A stretch of DNA of 64,000 nucleotides from Ciceribacter ferrooxidans (GTDB lineage: Bacteria > Pseudomonadota > Alphaproteobacteria > Rhizobiales > Rhizobiaceae): assembly GCF_004137355.1 (NCBI RefSeq), contig NZ_SDVB01000102.1:1-64000 (forward strand), written 5' to 3'. Shown piece after piece: positions 26,984 through 33,796 of this stretch. The notes beneath the pieces are model-generated. The model was given only the letters and a program-made list of their open reading frames with translations. It searched no databases and had not been told where the DNA came from. Both the position numbers and the translations under genes were made by a program. Position 1 is the stretch's first letter; every line of letters begins with the position of its first letter.

Positions 26984-27142
26984 GTGTCCTTCACCCGCAT
27001 CTCCGCGGCCGCCCTGATCGGCCTTGCACTTCTTTCGCTTGCCGGCTGCGGCAATACGATCCGCGGTATCGGCCGCGACGTCGGCAATGCCGTCGACGCC
27101 ACCCAGGACGCCGGCCGCAGCGTCGCCCACTCGGTCGACTGA
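26984..27142 (+). CDS. Entericidin-type lipoprotein 1
   Basis: This is a 52-residue lipoprotein of the entericidin A/B family. It begins at a GTG (MSFTRISAAALIGL), has the lipobox L-A-G-C with the following G-N-T-I-R-G-I-G-R-D-V, and ends DATQDAGRSVAHSVD. I chose the GTG at 26984 because AGAGAGGAGAGG lies upstream; the ATG at 26909 would put about 25 residues before the signal peptide. A close paralogue lies at 27838-27996. Entericidins are small envelope lipoproteins, in Escherichia coli linked to stationary-phase lysis; the role in rhizobia is unclear. Confidence 0.82.
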   Translation: MSFTRISAAALIGLALLSLAGCGNTIRGIGRDVGNAVDATQDAGRSVAHSVD

Positions 27143-27170
27143 TCCAACTTCGAGAGCCGGTGAACGGTCT

Positions 27171-27839
27171 TCAGTCGGCCGTCTTCGGGGCGGCGAGCGC
27201 CTTCAGCTCGTGCTCCAGGTCGCCGTAGCCGGTGAACCGGTATTCGTAAGCAAGGCCCAGCCGGGCTGCGGCTTCGCGCGCCTTGACCTGCAGTTCGGTG
27301 TCTTCCTGCTGGGAAAGATAGACGAGCTTCTCATAATTGCCGAAGTAGATGTCGCGGAGTTCCGGATGGCGGTCGAGGCCGAGCGGCTCGATGACGAAGG
27401 CCTCGAACTGGCGGGCGAGAAAATCGGTGAGGAAGAAGGTGGTGACGTCGTCCTCGCGGGCGGCGAAGGCCTCGTTGCCGGAAAAGAACGAATAACAGTG
27501 GGGGCCGGAGAGGCGTTCGACGCCCTCGCGGGCAAGAACAAGATCGAGGAGCCCGCCGGTGCCACAATCGGCATAGGCGACGAAGACACGGGCCGCACCC
27601 GCTGCGCGCGCCTCGGCGATCGCCTGTTCGACGCCTGGTGCGATCTTTTCCGGCGTCGCATGCCAGATCGCCGGAAGGCAGGTGAGCTCGATATGGTCGA
27701 GCCCGTTCATGCGGGCGACGGCGAGGATCTCGCGGGCGATGGCGCCGCAGGCGATGACGTGAACTTTTTGCCGGCCGCCGCGTTGGAGGGAGGCAGAGCC
27801 GACAACGTCATCACCATCGTTTACGGAGTTCTCGATCAT
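27171..27839 (-). CDS. DUF1638 protein of the corrinoid cluster
   Basis: This is a 222-residue protein of the DUF1638 family. Conserved-looking parts are V-H-V-I-A-C-G-A-I-A-R-E, L-T-C-L-P-A-I-W-H-A-T-P-E-K-I, V-F-V-A-Y-A-D-C-G-T-G-G and HCYSFFSGNEAF, with several cysteines that could bind a metal or cofactor. DUF1638 genes are often found near MttB-type methyltransferases and their corrinoid proteins, but no reaction is established to my knowledge. The start codon (27839-27837) overlaps the divergent entericidin start (27838-27840): the tetramer CATG serves both. No better in-frame start is visible. Confidence 0.85.
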   Translation of the reverse strand: MIENSVNDGDDVVGSASLQRGGRQKVHVIACGAIAREILAVARMNGLDHIELTCLPAIWHATPEKIAPGVEQAIAEARAAGAARVFVAYADCGTGGLLDLVLAREGVERLSGPHCYSFFSGNEAFAAREDDVTTFFLTDFLARQFEAFVIEPLGLDRHPELRDIYFGNYEKLVYLSQQEDTELQVKAREAAARLGLAYEYRFTGYGDLEHELKALAAPKTAD

Positions 27840-27996
27840 GATTTTCAGGAAACTCGCAATTGCTACGGTTCTTCTCGCGTCGGGCGTCGCTCTTGCCGGC
27901 TGCGGCAACACCATTCGGGGGATGGGCAAGGACACGGCCAATGCCGTCGATGCGACCCAGGCCGCCGGACGGGATGTCGACAACGCCGCGAAGTAG
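27838..27996 (+). CDS. Entericidin-type lipoprotein 2
   Basis: This is a 52-residue lipoprotein reading MIFRKLAIATVLLASGVALA, then G-C-G-N-T-I-R-G-M-G-K-D, ending R-D-V-D-N-A-A-K. The lipobox is L-A-G-C. ACGGAG lies nine bases before the ATG. It is a paralogue of the protein at 26984-27142 (shared CGNTIRG, NAVDATQ and AGR blocks). Its coding start overlaps that of DUF1638 on the other strand, so its promoter must lie inside the DUF1638 gene. Confidence 0.82.
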   Translation: MIFRKLAIATVLLASGVALAGCGNTIRGMGKDTANAVDATQAAGRDVDNAAK

Positions 27997-28016
27997 CTGC
28001 CGGAGGGACATTTCCG

Positions 28017-28169
28017 ATGTCGCCGCAGTCGCTTGCGCGGTTGAGCGCCTATTATATGGTTGCCGCCCTGGTGGCGGCAAGCCTGTCGTCGGTCTGGCCC
28101 AATCCTGGCCGGCAGACGGAGCCGGCGGTATTCACGGTCGCCGCCGGGGAAACGGACGCCGGCCGCTGA
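28017..28169 (+). CDS. Small hydrophobic protein of unknown function
   Basis: This is a 50-residue product with one membrane-length hydrophobic stretch (YYMVAALVAASLSSVW) and a short polar end. GGAGGG lies at about ten bases before the ATG. It starts 20 bp after the second entericidin gene and may be co-transcribed with it. The stop codon sits in the loop of a strong hairpin at 28158-28179. No family is recognised. Confidence 0.5.
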   Translation: MSPQSLARLSAYYMVAALVAASLSSVWPNPGRQTEPAVFTVAAGETDAGR

Positions 28170-28179
28170 GGCGGCCGGC
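28158..28179. terminator. Perfect 9-bp hairpin between convergent genes
   Basis: GCCGGCCGC, loop TGAG, GCGGCCGGC. It lies between the end of the small protein gene on the plus strand and the corrinoid-protein gene ending at 28219 on the minus strand. It is probably a bidirectional transcript end, although it lacks a clear T-run. Confidence 0.5.
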
Positions 28180-28218
28180 GCTGCAATCTTCGAACTCAGC
28201 CGCGGATCGCGGCCGCGA

Positions 28219-28920
28219 TCAGGCTCGGGCGCCGAGGCTGTTGTGGCGGCGGGCGACGAATTCCTTGGCGGTTTCAACGGCCACGGCCGCGTCGCGGCAA
28301 TAGGCGTCCGCACCGACGGCCTTGCCGAATTCCTCGTTGAGCGGTGCGCCGCCGACGAGCACGACATAGTCGTCGCGGATGCCCTTTTCCTTCATCGTGT
28401 CGATGACGACCTTCATGTAGGGCATGGTGGTGGTCAGAAGCGCCGACATGCCGAGGATGTCGGGCTTTTCGCGTTCGAGCGCTTCGAGATAGTTCTCGAC
28501 CGGGTTGTTGATGCCGAGGTCGATCACGTCGAAGCCCGCACCTTCCATCATCATGCCGACGAGGTTCTTGCCGATGTCGTGGATGTCGCCCTTGACGGTG
28601 CCGATCACCATCTTGCCCTGCTTCGGCGCGCCGGTGGCGGCGAGCAGCGGGCGAAGGATGGTCATGCCGGCCTTCATGGCGTTCGCCGACAGCAGCACTT
28701 CCGGCACGAAGAGGATGCCGTCGCGGAAGTCGACGCCGACGATGCGCATGCCTTCGACGAGCGCCTTCGTCAGGACATCGTAGGGAGCCCAGCCGCGATC
28801 GAGCAGGATGCGGGTGGCTTCCTCGATTTCCTCCTTGAGGCCGTCATAAAGGTCGTCGTGCATCTGCTGCACGAGCTCGTCGTCGGACAGATCTTCAAGA
28901 ATGATTTCGTCATCTGACAT
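28219..28920 (-). CDS. Corrinoid (B12-binding) protein, MttC/MtbC family
   Basis: This is a 233-residue corrinoid methyl carrier. The N-terminal helical cap domain (residues about 15-95) includes F-V-P-E-V-L-L-S-A-N-A-M-K-A-G-M. The C-terminal Rossmann-like B12 domain carries the lower-ligand motif G-D-I-H114-D-I-G-K-N, followed by GFDVIDLGINNPVE, MSALLTTTMPYM and V-L-V-G-G-A-P-L-N. It would accept a methyl group from the MttB-family enzyme encoded divergently (29206) and pass it to THF via the pterin enzyme at 20926. The ATG at 28920 gives the family length; it is followed by an acidic N-terminus. Confidence 0.93.
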   Translation of the reverse strand: MSDDEIILEDLSDDELVQQMHDDLYDGLKEEIEEATRILLDRGWAPYDVLTKALVEGMRIVGVDFRDGILFVPEVLLSANAMKAGMTILRPLLAATGAPKQGKMVIGTVKGDIHDIGKNLVGMMMEGAGFDVIDLGINNPVENYLEALEREKPDILGMSALLTTTMPYMKVVIDTMKEKGIRDDYVVLVGGAPLNEEFGKAVGADAYCRDAAVAVETAKEFVARRHNSLGARA

Positions 28921-29019
28921 TGTATTGGTTCCCGCTTGCCTGAAACGCGATTCCGATTGCAGTTCGAGACTGCCTGTGATGCAGTTAAACCGCAATATAG
29001 CAGAAACCCCCTTTCGAAT

Positions 29020-29050
29020 GCGACGTCGCGTGCCGCGAAAAGCGACGGCG
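29020..29050. promoter_or_regulatory. Paired GCGACGTCG-type sites between corrinoid gene and mttB
   Basis: GCGACGTCG at 29020-29028 and GCGACGGCG at 29042-29050 are direct repeats with a 22-bp pitch in the 285-bp divergent promoter region. The second is preceded by GAAAA, as at 13293 before the AraC-type regulator. The motif and its pitch match 24026-24056 before the metV operon. Confidence 0.6.
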
Positions 29051-29205
29051 GCAACAGCGTCGATGTCGGTCCGGTGCCCGTCTCGCGCCGCGCGATGTCT
29101 GTCTCATGCAAGTGGTTGGCGCATTAAGAAAGGTTTCACGCCTCAAAACGAATAGCATAGCCGCGATAACGAGCGCCGCTCGGGCGCGAGAGTGAGGAAA
29201 AGACC

Positions 29206-30777
29206 ATGGACGAGACGACAGAGCAGACGGGCGCCGCCGCAGGCCGGCGTTCGCGGGGCGAGGGCCGCGGGGCGGCCGCACGCCGGGCATCGCGCGGAGG
29301 AGCGGGCGCGGGCCCGCAAATGCCCTACATCACCCGCAAGATCGCGGTCTACGAGGTGCTGGACGAGGAAGGTCTCTCGATCATCGAGCGCAATGCCGAC
29401 ACCGTGCTCGAGGAAATCGGCATCGAGTTCCGCGACGACGCCGAGGCGCTCGACATGTGGAGGAAGGCCGGCGCCGACGTGAAGGGCGAGCGCGTGCATT
29501 TCCCCAAGGGGCTCTGCCGCGAACTCCTGAAGACGGCGCCCTCGCAATTTACCTGGCACGCGCGCAACCCGGAACGCAGCGTCCAGATCGGCGGCAAGGC
29601 GACCGTGTTCGCGCCCGTCTACGGCTCGCCCTTCGTGCGCGACCTCGACGGCAACCGCCGCTATGCGACGCTCGAGGATTTCCGCAATCTCGTGAAGCTC
29701 GCCTACATGGCGCCGTCGATCCACTCGTCGGGCGGCACGGTCTGCGAGCCGGTCGACATCCCGGTGAACAAGCGTCACCTGGACATGGTCTACAGCCACA
29801 TCAAGTATTCCGACAAGCCGTTCATGGGCTCCGTCACGGCGCCGGAACGCGCCGAGGATTCGGTCGCCATGGCGAAGCTGGTCTTCGGCGAGGAGTTCGT
29901 CGAGAACAACTGCGTGATGCTGAACCTCATCAACGCCAATTCGCCGATGGTCTTCGACGAGACCATGCTCGGCGCCGCCAAGGTCTATGCGCGCCACAAC
30001 CAGGCCTGCGTGCTTTCGCCGTTCATCCTGTCGGGCGCGATGAGCCCGGTCACCGTCGCCGGCACGCTGACGCAGATTCTTGCCGAAGTTCTCGCCGGCG
30101 CATCCTTCACCCAGCTCGTGCGTCCGGGCGCGCCGGTGCTCTTCGGCACCTTCGCCGCCTCGATCTCGATGCAGTCGGGCGCGCCCACCTTCGGCACGCC
30201 GGAACCGGCGCTCGTCTCCTATGGCGCGGCCCAGCTCGCCCGCCGACTCGGCCTGCCGTTCCGGACCGGCGGCTCGCTCTGCGCCTCCAAGGTGCCGGAC
30301 GCCCAGGCCGCGCATGAAAGCGCCAACACGCTGAACATGACGCTGCTCGCCGGCACCAACTTCGTCCTGCACGCCGCCGGCTGGCTCGAGGGCGGGCTCG
30401 CCGCCTGCTACGAGAAGTTCATGATCGACCAGGACCAGCTCGGCATGATGCAGAAGATGGCCGCCGGCGTCGATCTCTCCGAAAGCGGGCAGGCGATGGA
30501 CGCGATCCGCGAAGTCGGCCCCGGCGCGCACTATCTCGGCTGCGCCCACACCCAGGCGAACTTCCAGACGGCCTTCTATCGCTCCGCACTCGCCGACAAC
30601 AACTCGTTCGAGCAGTGGGAGATCGAGGGCAAGAAGCGGATCGAGGATCGCGCCAACGCGCTCTGCCGCTCGTGGCTCGACGCCTACGAAGCGCCGTCGC
30701 TCGATCCGGCGATCGACGAGGCGCTCTTGGCCTACATCGCCAAGCGCAAGGACGAGATGCCCGACGCCTTCTCTTGA
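29206..30777 (+). CDS. mttB: MttB-family (non-pyrrolysine) methylamine:corrinoid methyltransferase
   Basis: This is a 523-residue member of the trimethylamine methyltransferase superfamily. A basic Gly/Arg-rich leader of about 38 residues precedes the TIM barrel, which starts VYEVLDEEGLSIIERNADTV. Recognisable stretches are VFAPVYGSPFVRDLDG-like, L-A-Y-M-A-P-S-I-H-S-S-G-G, GSVTAPERAEDSVAMAKLVF, FILSGAMSPVTVAGTLTQIL and HAAGWLEGGLAACYEKFMID. There is no in-frame amber codon, so it belongs with the MtgB-type relatives that lack pyrrolysine and act on quaternary amines such as glycine betaine. The precise substrate is not readable from the sequence. It is divergent from its probable corrinoid partner. 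The last residues are followed by an in-frame open stretch after the TGA. Confidence 0.92.
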   Translation: MDETTEQTGAAAGRRSRGEGRGAAARRASRGGAGAGPQMPYITRKIAVYEVLDEEGLSIIERNADTVLEEIGIEFRDDAEALDMWRKAGADVKGERVHFPKGLCRELLKTAPSQFTWHARNPERSVQIGGKATVFAPVYGSPFVRDLDGNRRYATLEDFRNLVKLAYMAPSIHSSGGTVCEPVDIPVNKRHLDMVYSHIKYSDKPFMGSVTAPERAEDSVAMAKLVFGEEFVENNCVMLNLINANSPMVFDETMLGAAKVYARHNQACVLSPFILSGAMSPVTVAGTLTQILAEVLAGASFTQLVRPGAPVLFGTFAASISMQSGAPTFGTPEPALVSYGAAQLARRLGLPFRTGGSLCASKVPDAQAAHESANTLNMTLLAGTNFVLHAAGWLEGGLAACYEKFMIDQDQLGMMQKMAAGVDLSESGQAMDAIREVGPGAHYLGCAHTQANFQTAFYRSALADNNSFEQWEIEGKKRIEDRANALCRSWLDAYEAPSLDPAIDEALLAYIAKRKDEMPDAFS

Positions 30778-30825
30778 AGGCATCCCGAAGCCAGGGAGCA
30801 AGGCGGAGCGGTGGCGGTGGCCGAC

Positions 30826-30879
30826 ATGATCCAGGAGGAGGTCTGGCGTCCGCATTACAAGTTCGAGGGGCCGCGGTGA
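30826..30879 (+). other. 17-codon open stretch coupling mttB to the Fe-S gene
   Basis: M-I-Q-E-E-V-W-R-P-H-Y-K-F-E-G-P-R is encoded in the same frame as mttB, beyond its TGA. Its own TGA overlaps the GTG of the next gene (GTGA). It could be a coupling mini-gene, or the end of a formerly longer MttB protein. There is no strong ribosome binding site before its ATG. Confidence 0.35.
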
Positions 30880-31565
30880 GCGGCCTCACAAGCCTCAGCG
30901 CGGCGCTCCGGCCGCACGGGCTCATGCCGCGCGGCGGCGTGCATTTTCCGGACGGGGAGGGCGGACCTCGCCTTCCGGGCGGCAAGACGGCCCGCACGGT
31001 CGTGCTCGTCGGCCATGCCGGCGGCGCGATGTGGCAGGCCTTCTGCGACTGGCGGGCGACAATGCCCGCCGACCTCGCCGACCCGCTTGACACTTGGTCG
31101 AAGGCGGTGATCGGCCCGATCGCAGCGGCCTTCGGCGCCTTTCCCTACTATCCCTCCGATCCGCCCTACCAACCCTTCCAGCGCTGGGCGATCGCCGCCG
31201 AAGGGCTTGCGGCCTCGCCGCTCGGCATCCTCGCCCACCCCCGCTACGGCCTCTGGCACGGCTATCGCGCCGCGCTCGGCTTCGCGGAGGACTTCTCGGA
31301 CATCGAGACGGAAGAGGTGCCGCGGGCGCCTGTGTGCGAAAGCTGCCGCGAGAAGCCGTGCCTGACGGCCTGTCCCGCCGGTGCGATAACGGCGGCGGGC
31401 TTCGATGTTACCGCCTGCCGGCGCCACCTCGCCTCGGAGGAGGGGCGGACCTGTCTCGAAGAGGGGTGTCTCGCCCGCGCGGCCTGCCCGGTGGGCCGCG
31501 ACTACACCTATCCGGCGGACCAGATCCGCTTCCACATGGCGGCACTTTCACTTCCTGCCCTCTGA
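30876..31565 (+). CDS. Iron-sulfur protein downstream of mttB
   Basis: This is a 229-residue protein. The first 150 residues contain R-T-V-V-L-V-G-H-A-G-G-A-M-W, FPYYPSDPPYQPFQRWA and LGILAHPRYGLWHGYRAAL, which recall the N-terminal domain of the QueG/reductive dehalogenase-like B12 proteins. A ferredoxin-like part follows with C154-x2-C157-x4-C162-x3-C166-P and further cysteines at 181, 193, 198 and 204, enough for one or two [4Fe-4S] clusters. The GTG start at 30876 overlaps the preceding TGA. An electron-transfer role in corrinoid reactivation or methyl-THF oxidation is an attractive guess from context. Confidence 0.75.
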   Translation: MSGLTSLSAALRPHGLMPRGGVHFPDGEGGPRLPGGKTARTVVLVGHAGGAMWQAFCDWRATMPADLADPLDTWSKAVIGPIAAAFGAFPYYPSDPPYQPFQRWAIAAEGLAASPLGILAHPRYGLWHGYRAALGFAEDFSDIETEEVPRAPVCESCREKPCLTACPAGAITAAGFDVTACRRHLASEEGRTCLEEGCLARAACPVGRDYTYPADQIRFHMAALSLPAL

Positions 31566-31651
31566 ACGGCTTCCAACGAAAGGGCAGGTGCGGCATAAGT
31601 CTCGGCATCCGCCGGTGACGGTGCGGCAAGCGACAGGAACGCGAAACGTCG

Positions 31652-32434
31652 ATGGGAATTCAAGGGATTTGCGTGCGGAGCCTCGTCGCTGCAATCGTGC
31701 TGATGGCCACAACGGCGTGCCTCTCCGGCCGGGCGATCGCCGCCTGCCGCGACCTCGTCACCGAGAATGCGGGCTACACCGTCTGCAGCTTCGATCCGAA
31801 GACGGAGGAAATCCGCGTCTATCACAGCGATCCCGCGGGCAGGCCGTTTTCCGACTTCGATGCGCTGGTGCGGCAGCTCTGGGAGGAGCGGCACTATCTC
31901 GTCTTCGCGACCAATGGCGGCATGTATCACGACGACCTGTCGCCGGTCGGGCTCTTCGTCGAATACGGGATCGAGCGCCGGCCGATCAGCACGAAGGCCG
32001 GATGGGGCAATTTCCACCTGCTGCCGAACGGGGTGTTTTCGGTAGCGGACGGTAAGGCGGCGATCACCGAAAGCCGGCGCTATGCCCGCCGGCGTCCAAA
32101 GGCCGACTATGCGACCCAGTCGGGGCCGATGCTGGTGATTAACGGGGCGCTGCACCCGAAATTCCTGCCGGACAGCGACAGCTTCAAGATTCGCAACGGC
32201 GTCGGCGTCGACAGGGGCGGCAAGGTCCATTTCGTGATCTCGAACACGCCGGTGCGCTTCTACGATTTCGCCCGCCTCTTCCGCGACACGCTCGGCTGCC
32301 CGAACGCGCTCTATCTCGACGGGACGATTTCGAGCGCCTACATCCCCGAACGCGGGCGGCGCGACCGGCTGTTTCCGCTCGGCCCCATCATCGCGGTGAT
32401 CGGCACCGTGCCGCAACGGAGCGGCGTGCGGTAG
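31652..32434 (+). CDS. Secreted phosphodiester glycosidase-like protein (NAGPA domain)
   Basis: This is a 260-residue protein with an N-terminal signal peptide (SLVAAIVLMATTACLSG, cleavage likely near A-I-A-A). The mature domain has Y-L-V-F-A-T-N-G-G-M-Y-H-D-D, P-V-G-L-F-V-E-Y-G, QSGPMLVINGALHPKF, R-N-G-V-G-V-D and A-L-Y-L-D-G-T-I-S-S. These are the motifs of the NAGPA/phosphodiester glycosidase family, acting on sugar phosphodiesters in the periplasm. It follows the Fe-S gene by 86 bp on the same strand; no link to methyl metabolism is apparent. Confidence 0.82.
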   Translation: MGIQGICVRSLVAAIVLMATTACLSGRAIAACRDLVTENAGYTVCSFDPKTEEIRVYHSDPAGRPFSDFDALVRQLWEERHYLVFATNGGMYHDDLSPVGLFVEYGIERRPISTKAGWGNFHLLPNGVFSVADGKAAITESRRYARRRPKADYATQSGPMLVINGALHPKFLPDSDSFKIRNGVGVDRGGKVHFVISNTPVRFYDFARLFRDTLGCPNALYLDGTISSAYIPERGRRDRLFPLGPIIAVIGTVPQRSGVR

Positions 32435-32531
32435 GGTTAGGAAGGAGACTTTTGAACGATCCAAGTCGTGAAAAACGACAATTTTTTTGACATTCCGATA
32501 CTTGCATGGAATGCTAGTAGAGCAAGGCGGT

Positions 32532-32558
32532 GTGGGCTGATGTGCTAGATCAGCCCAC
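32532..32558 (-). terminator. 10-bp hairpin after the small gene
   Basis: GTGGGCTGAT, loop GTGCTAG, ATCAGCCCAC: a perfect 10-bp stem 14 bp beyond the stop of the 47-residue gene. No T-run follows in either direction, so it may be a transcript stabiliser or a factor-dependent end. Confidence 0.5.
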
Positions 32559-32571
32559 GTGGCAGTAAACG

Positions 32572-32715
32572 CTATTGCTTTGCTGATCCAGAGCCGTCTC
32601 GTGAACCTTGTTCCGAGACGGTCTCTTTCGCTAGAAAGTAGCCTTCATATAAGTGGTGAAGACCTACTGTTGCAAAAGCGGCTGCCAACCACAGTTTGAA
32701 GAACAAGCCCAACAT
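32572..32715 (-). CDS. 47-residue membrane protein
   Basis: The product reads MLGLFFKLWLAAAFATVGLH and then H-L-Y-E-G-Y-F-L-A-K-E, followed by a Ser/Gly-rich end. One membrane helix spans about residues 2-20. AGAGGAG lies eight bases before the ATG, one of the best ribosome binding sites in the window. An inverted repeat TTGGTAT-N11-ATACCAA is centred about 60 bp upstream. It is too short for family assignment, but the start signals and hairpin support a real gene. Confidence 0.6.
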   Translation of the reverse strand: MLGLFFKLWLAAAFATVGLHHLYEGYFLAKETVSEQGSRDGSGSAKQ

Positions 32716-32763
32716 GGCTTTACTCCTCTAGTGATTTGACACTTTTCCACAATGTTCCATTTG

Positions 32764-32788
32764 TTGGTATGACATCAGCCGATACCAA
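32764..32788. promoter_or_regulatory. Inverted repeat upstream of the 47-residue gene
   Basis: TTGGTAT at 32764-32770 and ATACCAA at 32782-32788 are perfect 7-bp arms with an 11-bp gap, so the arm centres are 18 bp apart. It is a candidate operator for a dimeric repressor or activator; no regulator gene is adjacent. Confidence 0.4.
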
Positions 32789-33327
32789 TTGAATGGACAT
32801 ACTTGCCCTAGAAGCTAGCTTTCGTGTTTGCACCTACCTTTCTCTATCCAACATTGAACCTCCGGAGCCACAAGAAGGTTCGAAGGCATAATGTAACCCT
32901 TCATTCTTTACGCATATTTAACGTAGGTTAATCGACCTTAACGCCTGTGTGCAAGGGGGGCCCGGACCGCCGCAAATGCCTGCGCAAAGCATCCCTAAAA
33001 GTGCGCTAAATTTGATGGGAGGCAGAGCCTGCCTTCGTCGAACGACGTCACATAATTGCGCCGACGACATCTGGGTGAAAAGACGGCATGTTTCGTACTC
33101 TTACGTGAAGGTACAAAGAGGATTTTATCTGAAGATTCTAAATATACACGTAAAATTTTCGATTATAATAATTTTTATTTTCTGCGCCTTCGTGTATATC
33201 TTATTGTTGAGCTTGCGCAGAACTAACAGGTCGGCTCAAAGTCATCGGTAATAAGACATGGCAATCCGCGGTTCTTCGTCAGTATGTTCGCGGAGTACGG
33301 CGTTAAGCTTTTCCGGTCCCGTCCCTC

Positions 33328-33681
33328 TCAGACGGACGACTTCGGATAGGCGCGCTCGAGGCCGCCGGAACGCTCGAGGCCGGTGCGGAAGGCCCGGTAG
33401 GCGGGATGCTGGCCGGATTTCGCGGCTTCCGAAAGCCGGATCTGCAGCCGGGCGGGTGCGGTGTTGCCGAGCCATTCGCCGCAGCGTTCGAGCTTGAGGG
33501 AATTAAGGAAGGGCGCGGCCGCGGCGCGATCGATATAGAGATGCAGGCCTTCGAGCAGGCTTTCGTCCTGGGCAGGGTTCTCGAAGAGGAGCTTCAGGAA
33601 TGCCTGGTCGGCATCGCCAAGCGTCGCGAGCTTGTCGGCGACGGTTTCGCGGTCGGGGAAGGGGAGCGATTGCGCGGACAT
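33328..33681 (-). CDS. Conserved hypothetical protein downstream of bmt
   Basis: This is a 117-residue, mainly helical, soluble protein. Visible features are ETVADKLATLGDADQAFLKL, LLEGLHLYIDRAAAAPFLNS and RCGEWLGNTAPARLQIRLSE. I recognise no family. It is the next gene after bmt on the same strand (115 bp apart) and its ATG at 33681 follows GAGGGAA, so co-expression with bmt is plausible. Confidence 0.65.
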   Translation of the reverse strand: MSAQSLPFPDRETVADKLATLGDADQAFLKLLFENPAQDESLLEGLHLYIDRAAAAPFLNSLKLERCGEWLGNTAPARLQIRLSEAAKSGQHPAYRAFRTGLERSGGLERAYPKSSV

Positions 33682-33796
33682 GACGTGTTCCCTCGTCTTT
33701 TCGATTCGGCTGTCTTTTCATCCGGATAGGACAGCCGGCCCGGCGACGCAAGCGCGGGAGACGGCTACCCGGCGAATGACCGGACAGCCGATGTGG

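Larger units (their letters stand above)
32435..33327. other. AT-rich intergenic region
   Basis: This region of almost 900 bp is clearly lower in GC than the rest. It holds a 47-codon gene with a strong ribosome binding site on the minus strand (32572-32715), a 10-bp hairpin past its stop (32532-32558) and an inverted repeat at 32764-32788. The stretch 32949-33251 has an open frame encoding one hydrophobic segment, but no ribosome binding site or family supports it. I see nothing else. Confidence 0.5.

Noticed and set aside
27024-28169. 381-codon plus-strand frame covering DUF1638
   Set aside because: It is a shadow of DUF1638; only its last 50 codons (from 28017) form a plausible small gene with a ribosome binding site.
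29206-30777. Pyrrolysine-containing MttB
   Set aside because: No in-frame TAG occurs in the gene and no pyl genes or tRNA-Pyl are visible, so it is the non-pyrrolysine type.
32949-33251. 100-codon plus-strand frame with one hydrophobic segment
   Set aside because: The hydrophobic part follows from AT-rich sequence; there is no ribosome binding site or recognisable family, and the N-terminal half looks random.
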